Shown here in pieces: positions 7,942-14,993 of a DNA stretch of 54,784 bases; position 1 is the stretch's first letter, and every line of letters starts with the position of its first letter. Made by a program: the position numbers and the translations under genes. This DNA comes from a virus: the IMG/VR virus record IMGVR_UViG_3300022932_000095, positions 1 to 54,784 of that record. One strand, given 5' to 3'. Below the pieces are notes generated by a model, which saw only the letters and a program-made list of their open reading frames with translations, was not told the origin of the DNA and did no database searches.

Positions 7942-8387
7942 TGGATGCTTTATCTGTCATATCTCTGGCTGATGCTAAAGAGTATTTAGTAGTTGATTTC
8001 CCTGATAAAGACAAGGAGATAACCAGGCACATAAAGTCTGCTGTAGCCATTGTTGAGAAATATACTGATTACAGACTTTATCAAAGAGAGATATCTTATT
8101 CCATTGGTAGATGTGGATATGATGAAATATATGACTACCCGATTTTATTCCCAAGTGATACGATTACCGAACAAAGAATTTTAAGTTCCATAGTCAGAGG
8201 TGTACCGGGATCAATAGTCACCGCAACAGTAGGATACTCGGATACAACGTTAATACCAGAAAACCTAATAGATGCCTGTTATAAAATAATAACATATCTA
8301 TTTGAGAATAAAGACGTATATGAGGCTGATTTACCATCTGATGTGCAATTGTTAATAAACCAATTTAGAAGAAACGCAACTATATAG
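7941..8387 (+). CDS. Head-tail connector protein (gp6-like)
   Basis: 148 residues. The N-terminus (ISLADAKEYLVVDFPDKDKEI, then a helix with VEKYTDYRLYQRE) is the helical pattern of HK97 gp6 / SPP1 gp15-type connectors, which form a ring under the portal. It overlaps the upstream small gene by one base and precedes the head closure gene by two bases. In the circular map it follows the capsid gene, the usual order. Confidence 0.82.
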   Translation: MDALSVISLADAKEYLVVDFPDKDKEITRHIKSAVAIVEKYTDYRLYQREISYSIGRCGYDEIYDYPILFPSDTITEQRILSSIVRGVPGSIVTATVGYSDTTLIPENLIDACYKIITYLFENKDVYEADLPSDVQLLINQFRRNATI

Positions 8388-8389
8388 CA

Positions 8390-9085
8390 ATGGCAAAACC
8401 TACAAAATCATTTGATAATAAATATCATTACGATAGTGGAAGGCTGAGGCATAAAGTACAGTGTTTAATTGACGTGGTGACTGATGATGGGTATGGTGGA
8501 TCTTTTGTTTCCAGCAGCCTAGTTATTCAAACTTGGGCAGGCAAAGAGGAGGTTAGTCAGTATACGCAATCAGGATTGAATGCAGGGCAAACACAATATA
8601 ATTACTATCAGTATTTCATCATCAGAAAGCGTAACGGGTTCACGCCAAGGAAGGATATTAATTTGGTTTTTGAAGGTAAATTGTACATTATACAGAGCGT
8701 AAAAGAGATGGACGATCCATGTAACTTCTTAAGGTTACTTTGTGTCGCCCAAGAGGATCAAATAATACTGAGTGGCATTATTTATGCTGGCGGGTCAACT
8801 TTTGTACCAATAGATGAGGCTGGAGTTAAGTCCCTGTCTTATAATTTCACCAATCAAAGTACTGATTTTACATTCAATACAGGTCTCAATAGAATATTTT
8901 CAATAGCGATGAAAAATGACAGGTCAATCATTAGTGTTTACGATCAAACATCTGACGAAGACGTCACCGGCCTTTACATCAAAGGCTCTCCAATTGTAAT
9001 TGATGGGCTTGAATACGATATATATACAATGCAGAATGCAGTAGAATTTACAACGGCACATAACCACAGAGTAAAATTATCATAA
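8390..9085 (+). CDS. Head closure protein with extra C-terminal domain
   Basis: 231 residues. About residues 10-125 fit the SPP1 gp16-like head closure/head-tail joining family: RLRHKVQCLIDVVTDDGYGG near the start, then an IRKRNGFTP strand and the IQSVKEMDD turn. These proteins seal the head and receive the tail. The remaining 100 residues are a strand-rich extension (VPIDEAGVKSLSYNFT) not normal for the family, perhaps a docking site for the fibre-like proteins encoded next. Stop and next start overlap (TAATG). Confidence 0.75.
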   Translation: MAKPTKSFDNKYHYDSGRLRHKVQCLIDVVTDDGYGGSFVSSSLVIQTWAGKEEVSQYTQSGLNAGQTQYNYYQYFIIRKRNGFTPRKDINLVFEGKLYIIQSVKEMDDPCNFLRLLCVAQEDQIILSGIIYAGGSTFVPIDEAGVKSLSYNFTNQSTDFTFNTGLNRIFSIAMKNDRSIISVYDQTSDEDVTGLYIKGSPIVIDGLEYDIYTMQNAVEFTTAHNHRVKLS

Positions 9086-9522
9086 TGGCAAAAGAGGTAT
9101 CAGAGCGCATAAAATTAAACAACCCCGGGAATATTGATTTCTGGTATGGGCCCTATGCAAGTTTGGCGACTGCAAACATAGTAGTACCTAAATCAGTAAG
9201 ACAAGGTAAAACCGTATGTATTATGGCTACTGAGTACTGGTGGAGATACGGAGTAGAGGATTCTGATTTAACGCTAAAAAATTCAGGCGCAACAGATATA
9301 TCAGCATTGGTGTTTAACGAAATTCCTTCTGGCTTAATTAACGCCACTAATACCGAGTATACGACTGCGTCTTCATTCATACCAGAAAGTGTAGTCGTAA
9401 AATCTAATGGGATGACATTAAAACCTATAGACGAATACGTTACAATAGGAGACAATAAAATACAATTAACATTTTCACCGCAAATAGGTGAATTAATATT
9501 AGTAGACTATATAAAGGTATAA
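9085..9522 (+). CDS. Fibre-like protein of the neck region
   Basis: 145 residues, strand-rich. The C-terminal 65 residues (EIPSGLINATNTEYTTASSF, then a segment ending LILVDY) match the C-terminal domain of the next protein, a fold frequent in phage fibre proteins. It is encoded between head closure and neck genes and probably decorates the head or neck. Confidence 0.6.
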   Translation: MAKEVSERIKLNNPGNIDFWYGPYASLATANIVVPKSVRQGKTVCIMATEYWWRYGVEDSDLTLKNSGATDISALVFNEIPSGLINATNTEYTTASSFIPESVVVKSNGMTLKPIDEYVTIGDNKIQLTFSPQIGELILVDYIKV

Positions 9523-9525
9523 AAA

Positions 9526-10353
9526 ATGGCATCATCACAAATAAGGACGCGTCAAATTGCTGACGGAGCGATAACAAAAGAGAAAATACCAGCTGGAGCA
9601 GGAGTAGAGACATCTAAACTAGCTGACGGATCGTTATTTATTAAAAGTGATGGTTCTGTGTCTATGACAGGCACATTTAACGCCGGTAACTTTAACTTTA
9701 GCAATCTATTACAGGCTACACAAGCGGGTCAGGCAGTTGAGTATACACAATTACAAACCGCTTTATCGAATCTTAATAGCATGTTTTCGAGCAAGCAACC
9801 AGTCAGAGCTGCCTCTACTGCTAATGTGACTATAGCAACCCCGGGAACAACGATAGATGGGGTAACGCTGACGTCAGGTGACCGAATATTGCTTAAAGAT
9901 CAAACGACACCATCTCAGAACGGTATTTATGTGTTTAACGGCTCTACTTCTGCGCTAACAAGATCGACAGATTTTGATCAATGGACAGAAATACCTGGAG
10001 CTACAATTCCTGTCACGGAGGGAACAGTCAATGCGGATATTATATACCTATCAACTGCAAATGGAGGTGGTACTATTGGGACTACAGCGATTACGTTTCA
10101 ATCAGTAGGAGTCTCAGCTGGATTGCAAAATTCAAATTTTGTAGATAAAGAAATACCATCCGGTGCAATTAATGGTAGCAACACCACTTATACGTTAGCA
10201 AATACACCGGTATTGGGATCTGAGCACCTTTATTTGAATGGTGTTTTACAGGAAAGTGGATCAGGTAACGACTATACAATTTCAGGCGCAACAATCACGA
10301 TGCTAACAGCAATGTTATCAGGTGAAAAAATTAGAGTTAGCTACAGAAAATAA
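9526..10353 (+). CDS. Fibre-like structural protein
   Basis: 275 residues. The N-terminal part (RTRQIADGAITKEKIPAG) is a common fibre motif. The middle (TPGTTIDGVTLTSGDRILLK, then QNGIYVFNGS) is a domain seen in many tail fibres. The C-terminus (EIPSGAINGSNTTYTLANTP) is the same domain that ends the preceding protein. It is probably an adhesion or decoration fibre. Confidence 0.72.
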   Translation: MASSQIRTRQIADGAITKEKIPAGAGVETSKLADGSLFIKSDGSVSMTGTFNAGNFNFSNLLQATQAGQAVEYTQLQTALSNLNSMFSSKQPVRAASTANVTIATPGTTIDGVTLTSGDRILLKDQTTPSQNGIYVFNGSTSALTRSTDFDQWTEIPGATIPVTEGTVNADIIYLSTANGGGTIGTTAITFQSVGVSAGLQNSNFVDKEIPSGAINGSNTTYTLANTPVLGSEHLYLNGVLQESGSGNDYTISGATITMLTAMLSGEKIRVSYRK

Positions 10354-10357
10354 GGCT

Positions 10358-11014
10358 ATGGCAGCGACAAAAGTAGGCGACAGACAACTAACAGATTTCT
10401 ATACAGCGCCTGGTGAATTTACAGGAGACGGGACGACCGTAAATACAGCTTTCTCTATTGGAATAGTACCAGTGTCAAAAGGGGGGACTGGTGCAACAGC
10501 CAATACGGGGACAGGGAGTAATGTGCTGTCGACAAGTCCAGCCCTGGTAACTCCAAATATCGGGGTTGCAACCGCATCCTCACTGAATATTACCGGACTT
10601 ACAGCCTCTCAGGCTGTATTAACTGATGGGAGTAAAAATCTCGTATCGGTAGGGGCAACAGGAAGCGGTAATGTGGTCAGGGCAACGTCACCAACTTTAG
10701 TGACTCCTGCATTAGGAGCTGCAACAGCTACAACGCCTACAGCTAAAGACAGTTCCACTAAAGTAGCAACTACAGCTTTCGTAGGAAAGCAATTTACTAT
10801 CACAGCAAATGGAACGGGGTCAGCTACCACTATTTCTATAGCCCATGGGGTAAGTGGCGTAACTACTGCTTCATCTGTCATTGCTATAGCGAATAACGCA
10901 GCATCAGCAGGAATAAGCTACGTTACAGTTGACGCTACAAATGTGAATATATTTTATGCTACTGCACCAGTCAGTGGCACAGCTAATCTTTTATACACTA
11001 TATCTATTAAATAA
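10358..11014 (+). CDS. Fibre-like protein with SKGGTGAT repeats
   Basis: 218 residues from the ATG at 10358, five bases after the preceding stop; an ATG at 10322 inside the upstream gene is rejected. Features typical of phage fibre shafts are visible: VSKGGTGAT, TGTGSNVLSTSPALVTPNIG, and its imperfect repeat TSPTLVTPALG, followed by KVATTAFV. The C-terminal 60 residues form a separate strand-rich tip. Likely trimeric; receptor not inferable. Confidence 0.72.
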   Translation: MAATKVGDRQLTDFYTAPGEFTGDGTTVNTAFSIGIVPVSKGGTGATANTGTGSNVLSTSPALVTPNIGVATASSLNITGLTASQAVLTDGSKNLVSVGATGSGNVVRATSPTLVTPALGAATATTPTAKDSSTKVATTAFVGKQFTITANGTGSATTISIAHGVSGVTTASSVIAIANNAASAGISYVTVDATNVNIFYATAPVSGTANLLYTISIK

Positions 11015-11475
11015 TGGGCACTAGCACAGCTTCGCAAACATTCGATACACTTTCAGATTTAAGGTCATCAACAGGAATCCCTAATGTCCAAGCCTTGCTT
11101 CTTGGCTTAAACGGTATAGCAGACGATAATGGCGGTATGTACAGATGGGACGCGCTAAACACATCAATAGACGACGGATTTAAAGTCGTTCAGGTGGCAG
11201 GGGTAGCAACAGGCAGATGGATGCGGGTTGGCAATAGCAATACTGTTAGGGGAACCGTCACATTTAGTGCTTTATCTTTGACTAGTTCTTATATGATAGC
11301 CCACGGGATTGGATTTATTCCGGCGCAAGTTTATATTCAGGCAAAATCTCCAAATGCAGCGGTTAATTCATGGGTTAACAATATTAACGCAACGACTTTT
11401 ACAGTTAACTTTGCTAGTGTTCCGGTTTTAGGCACAAATAACATCACGATAGACTGGCAAGCATTCAAGGTATGA
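11014..11475 (+). CDS. Fibre-associated protein
   Basis: 153 residues. The N-terminal half (TLSDLRSSTG, GMYRWDA, GVATGRWMRVG) is a module I know from phage fibre and tailspike proteins. The C-terminal half is strand-rich. The start overlaps the preceding stop (TAATG) and its own stop overlaps the next ATG, so the fibre genes form one translationally coupled run. Confidence 0.62.
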   Translation: MGTSTASQTFDTLSDLRSSTGIPNVQALLLGLNGIADDNGGMYRWDALNTSIDDGFKVVQVAGVATGRWMRVGNSNTVRGTVTFSALSLTSSYMIAHGIGFIPAQVYIQAKSPNAAVNSWVNNINATTFTVNFASVPVLGTNNITIDWQAFKV

Positions 11476-12023
11476 GAAAGCCAAGAAATATAGTTTATAG
11501 TTCTACACCTAAAACAGTCAGGGTTAACCTTGATAATACTAATCCGAATATAGCTACCTGGAACAACTGGAAGAGCGGGGATAGCACTAAGGTTTTATAC
11601 GATACGACAGGAGCCGTAACTACGATTAAATTCGTAGAGGTTGATTCTATAGTAATTACTTTTGACACTGGATATATAACTCATGCTGTTAACGACCCTG
11701 ATTTTCCAGACGGAGTTCTTAATACTACGGGATATACCGCCCTTTCTGATACTAAGGGTTTTGAGATAAGAGGATTAAACCCGTCTAAAACATACACTTT
11801 TTCTTTGGCAACATATCCAAATACATTTGATATAACTTATGGAAGGACAAACCACGTACTTAATGGCGTAACAAAAGTCGCTCTGAATACTACTGATGCA
11901 ATATACAAGAATGTATTTAGTGGAGTAAATCCTTCTGCTGGGGGCGTTGTGACGCTTACTGTAGGCGGTATAGACTCTAGCAATTATGGTTTTTTATCTG
12001 CAATGATTATACAAGAAAATTAA
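11472..12023 (+). CDS. Strand-rich structural protein, possibly carbohydrate-binding
   Basis: 183 residues, starting in ATGA overlap with the previous gene. Sequence is rich in beta strands with a fibronectin-like GFEIRGLNPSKTYTFSL segment. It ends with GFLSAMIIQ. A surface carbohydrate-binding role is plausible but not shown. It is the last member of the fibre cluster placed before the neck genes. Confidence 0.55.
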   Translation: MRKPRNIVYSSTPKTVRVNLDNTNPNIATWNNWKSGDSTKVLYDTTGAVTTIKFVEVDSIVITFDTGYITHAVNDPDFPDGVLNTTGYTALSDTKGFEIRGLNPSKTYTFSLATYPNTFDITYGRTNHVLNGVTKVALNTTDAIYKNVFSGVNPSAGGVVTLTVGGIDSSNYGFLSAMIIQEN

Positions 12024-12024
12024 T

Positions 12025-12447
12025 ATGCCTGTAAAAATAAAAGGACTTGGGAATTTAAGATCTCAGCTTAAAGGCTTAGAAAAAGAAGCTAAAGCAGCGG
12101 TGAATTCCGGCATACAAAAAACAGCTAGACTTATACTGGCAGACGCACTATCAAGGGTTCCTGTTGATAAAGGTAAATTAAGGGCTTCAATGGGAATAGA
12201 ATCTATACCTGATGAAATGATTGCTAAGATATACGCAGCAGCACTATATTCCCCTTATCAGGAATTCGGAGCTGGGGCTTTTACAGAAGTGCCTAGCGGA
12301 TACGAAGCATACGCAATGGAATTTTTTGTTGATGGTACAGGAACCACAAAACCACAGCCTTTTTTATTTCCTGCCCTATTCGCTAATCAAGAAAAATTAC
12401 TACCTTTGATAGAAGCTGAATTAGTGAAATTATTAAAAAATGGTTAA
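12025..12447 (+). CDS. HK97 gp10-like neck/tail completion protein
   Basis: 140 residues. The start (VKIKGLGNLRSQLKGLEKEA) and the VPVDKGKLRASMGIE segment followed by AALYSPYQEFGAG are characteristic of the HK97 gp10-like family. These proteins act in tail completion and head-tail joining. It overlaps the next gene by eight bases. Confidence 0.85.
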   Translation: MPVKIKGLGNLRSQLKGLEKEAKAAVNSGIQKTARLILADALSRVPVDKGKLRASMGIESIPDEMIAKIYAAALYSPYQEFGAGAFTEVPSGYEAYAMEFFVDGTGTTKPQPFLFPALFANQEKLLPLIEAELVKLLKNG

Positions 12448-12856
12448 TCCGGACAAGCACATTAGACAGGCATATATTGATATATGCAATGATTTTATCC
12501 CAACATGGGAGGCTGGCGTACCTAAAGATATAATTTCACCTCCAATCACGTATGCGTTAATATCAAATCAAACCAGAAACCCAACAGAAAGAAGTAAGTG
12601 CGGGTACGAATGGTCATGTAGCATCACTGTAGACATTAACCACGTTAGAAGATTAGGATATTTCGGATCGGCAATAGTTGATGATATTGAGGAGAAAATA
12701 ATTAATATTATAGAATCTGATCAGCTTGTGGTTCCCGGGTTTATAGTGAAAGAGTCAAGATTCATACAGTCGCAGCCATTAACAGCATCTGACTCAACCC
12801 AGACGATCACTAGAAAGGTTATAGTTTATGAACATTGGCTAAATAACATAGACTAA
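12440..12856 (+). CDS. Probable tail terminator protein
   Basis: 138 residues. Size, position after the gp10-like gene and the pattern of a central segment (WSCSITVDINHV) flanked by helices fit the tail terminator/tail completion proteins of siphophages. Sequence similarity is weak and the call rests largely on gene order. Confidence 0.55.
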   Translation: MVNPDKHIRQAYIDICNDFIPTWEAGVPKDIISPPITYALISNQTRNPTERSKCGYEWSCSITVDINHVRRLGYFGSAIVDDIEEKIINIIESDQLVVPGFIVKESRFIQSQPLTASDSTQTITRKVIVYEHWLNNID

Positions 12857-13299
12857 TGAGGAACACTGTAAATATAGATATAATCAACATTTACTATAAC
12901 GGTGTAACGTCTACTATTAAATCAGAATGCACTTTAGAGTACAAAAATAAAGCCATTAAAGGCTCGTGTATAATGTCAGGGGTTAATAAAGATTATATAC
13001 CAGGTAATATAAAATGGGGTGTATATGTTAAGAATTGGTCGCCAAACACTGTAAACGATAAGTATATAATAGATTCTTATGAAAATGGTGAGACCATGCT
13101 AGTTGAGCTTAAATCTTATGTAGATAACAGTATGGAAGTTGTATTTTCTGGGTACGTTCTTAAGCATCCTACAGGTAAATCAAATAGTGGTATTTATCTT
13201 AACGGCATTGGGGTTTTAAACAACGGAATTTGTCATATTGAAAATGTAATTAACAGCATGATTATAGAATCTGGTATGCCTTTACTTAAAGTACAATGA
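12856..13299 (+). CDS. Hypothetical tail-region protein
   Basis: 147 residues, mainly predicted beta strands; starts in TAATG overlap with the previous stop. Not recognised. Its place between the tail terminator and the tail tube gene is unusual for siphophages, where these are normally adjacent. A structural role is inferred from the operon only. Confidence 0.5.
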   Translation: MRNTVNIDIINIYYNGVTSTIKSECTLEYKNKAIKGSCIMSGVNKDYIPGNIKWGVYVKNWSPNTVNDKYIIDSYENGETMLVELKSYVDNSMEVVFSGYVLKHPTGKSNSGIYLNGIGVLNNGICHIENVINSMIIESGMPLLKVQ

Positions 13300-13658
13300 A
13301 CGGATCAGTATTCATAATAAACGAAAATGCGCTATATTGCAGTAATGACGCTGATATAACTACAGAAAGAGTATTGATTAAAAATGAGGAAGGTAAATCA
13401 ATATCATCTAAGCATACTGAAATAATAAGAGTCAATAATTTTATGATTATTAAAGGTGAATTAAGCAGAACCCAAAGTGTTTATTGTCAATTCATGTCCG
13501 AGGAAACAGATGAAGTCAAAACCTTTTCTGCTGATGTTTCTGCTTACACCGAAGATATGATAATATTAAATTTAAAAGCGTTAAATTTACATAATAAAGA
13601 GATAGCAGAAACAATTAAAAAAAAAATAAAGGAGGAAATAAGTAATGGCAGAAATTAA
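13296..13658 (+). CDS. Hypothetical tail-region protein
   Basis: 120 residues with strand-rich N-terminal two thirds and a lysine-rich helix at the C-terminus (ETIKKKIKEEISNG). Overlaps both neighbours (4 and 14 bases). Not recognised. Encoded just before the tail tube gene. Confidence 0.5.
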   Translation: MNGSVFIINENALYCSNDADITTERVLIKNEEGKSISSKHTEIIRVNNFMIIKGELSRTQSVYCQFMSEETDEVKTFSADVSAYTEDMIILNLKALNLHNKEIAETIKKKIKEEISNGRN

Positions 13659-14136
13659 TTCGGTTCCGGGTAGCGTAATAGGTATACGTTTAAAGGGTGT
13701 GGATGCATTAACACCGTCGGTATGGCTAAATTGCCAGGTCGACGCAACATTGGAAATATCAGTAGACACAGACGAAGATGATCCATGTAAACCATCGCCA
13801 ACAGACATAGGAACCTTAGGGGATATTCCGTGGGCTGAATTTACACCTAGCAAAAGAAACTGGAATATCAGTTTTTCTCAAAAATTAATGAGAAACAGCC
13901 TAGTTGCTTCAAATATTGATATATCTGATTTGATAATCACGGGCAAAGTATATGTTGAAGTAGAGTTTATGACCACGCCTGGACAAACAAAGAGCGATTA
14001 CGATTTTGTGTATTCAGGAACAGGTATATTAACCGGATTCACGCTTAATGCACCAGGTTCAGGGGCTTCAACATCTGATTCAACAATCCAGGGGACAGGC
14101 CCAATAACAAAAACAGTAGTACCCGTAACTTCATAG
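13645..14136 (+). CDS. Major tail tube protein
   Basis: 163 residues. The start (SVPGSVIGIRLKGVDALTP) and the WNISFSQKLMRNS strand, with a late variable loop and a STIQGTGPIT strand, fit the TP901-1-type tail tube fold. The same plan is seen in the protein at 19722. It would stack in rings around the tape measure protein. It is located between the terminator candidate and the assembly chaperone genes. Confidence 0.75.
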   Translation: MAEINSVPGSVIGIRLKGVDALTPSVWLNCQVDATLEISVDTDEDDPCKPSPTDIGTLGDIPWAEFTPSKRNWNISFSQKLMRNSLVASNIDISDLIITGKVYVEVEFMTTPGQTKSDYDFVYSGTGILTGFTLNAPGSGASTSDSTIQGTGPITKTVVPVTS

Positions 14137-14138
14137 TT

Positions 14139-14315
14139 ATGATTGAAATAAAGTCAATAAATCCATTCTCAGGGGGTTATATAGTGAATTATACTGTATC
14201 AACCCCATGCGGGTGTTCTTTATCCCGGCATTCTTTGTATATGAAGCAGGCGAATGAACCAACAAAGGAAGATGCATTAAAGATAATACAGCATGAACTT
14301 AGAAATAAAAGGTAA
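14139..14315 (+). CDS. Small tail-region protein
   Basis: 58 residues with MIEIKSINPFSGGYIVNYTV, then STPCGCSLSRHSLYMKQ and a helical end. Three bases after the tail tube stop and overlapping the chaperone gene by 23 bases. Not recognised; coding is supported by tight spacing. Confidence 0.5.
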   Translation: MIEIKSINPFSGGYIVNYTVSTPCGCSLSRHSLYMKQANEPTKEDALKIIQHELRNKR

Positions 14316-14688
14316 TAAATACCCTCTTGTATGGGGAATGGGTGCTATAGAAGAATATTGTGACATGTTAGATTGTGATATTACTGATATAGATGCGCAT
14401 TTAACGTCTGATAAGGTAATAACCAAAATAAAGGCAATGAATAGTCTTACCTTTTGCGCTCTTAAAAACGGTTGTGAAAATAATTACCCTAAGATTGATT
14501 TTGATATAACTATGCATGACTTACGGGTATGGCTGGATGTACAACCTCAGGAGATAGCTAACAGCATAATTGAGGACTGGAAAAAGTCTTACTATTTCGG
14601 TAAAACTATAGCGGAATACTTCTTCGGAGAAATACCAGAAGATAAAGACAAAAGGGTTTCTAAAAAAAAACCTCTCTTGGAAAAGTAA
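14293..14688 (+). CDS. Tail assembly chaperone, zero-frame product
   Basis: 131 residues, corresponding to the short form (gpG-like) that binds the tape measure protein during tail assembly. It starts MNLEIKGNKYPLVWGMGAIE. It ends in a run of nine A (14662-14670) followed by five more codons. A -1 slip there opens the frame into the next ORF. Position directly before the tape measure gene is diagnostic. Confidence 0.75.
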   Translation: MNLEIKGNKYPLVWGMGAIEEYCDMLDCDITDIDAHLTSDKVITKIKAMNSLTFCALKNGCENNYPKIDFDITMHDLRVWLDVQPQEIANSIIEDWKKSYYFGKTIAEYFFGEIPEDKDKRVSKKKPLLEK

Positions 14689-14993
14689 TATCGCTGTGTT
14701 ATGAAATGGGATTGAAACCATCAGAAGTAAACATGCTTACCATGAAGGAATTCAATCTGATGTTCACTGGATATCTAGCAAGGCAAGACAGGGAATGGAA
14801 CCGAACTAGGCACTTAATGAGTTATATCGCTAGTTTCGGTGGTATGGGTGCTAAAGATTTTGTAGACCCCAGAAGTATATGGGAATTACCTATAGATAGG
14901 GAGTATGAAAAGAAATATATAAAGACATTAAAACAATGTTTGGAATTAATTAACGAATTTGAAAAATCTATAAATGGCAAGATTAGAAATTGA
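14670..14993 (+). CDS. Tail assembly chaperone, -1 frameshift extension
   Basis: The -1 frame is open from the A9 run at 14662-14670 through to the stop at 14993. It reads TSLGKVISLCYEMGLKPSEV and continues into the acidic C-terminal part (LTMKEFNLMFTGYLARQD). An internal ATG at 14706 has no separate leader. The long form, as with lambda gpGT, would be made by programmed slippage on consecutive AAA codons. It overlaps the tape measure start by 20 bases. Confidence 0.7.
   Translation, partial: TSLGKVISLCYEMGLKPSEVNMLTMKEFNLMFTGYLARQDREWNRTRHLMSYIASFGGMGAKDFVDPRSIWELPIDREYEKKYIKTLKQCLELINEFEKSINGKIRN

Noticed and set aside
10609-10881. Long leftward ORF inside the fibre gene
   Set aside because: Shadow frame of the alanine/threonine-rich fibre gene; no leader and no recognisable protein pattern.
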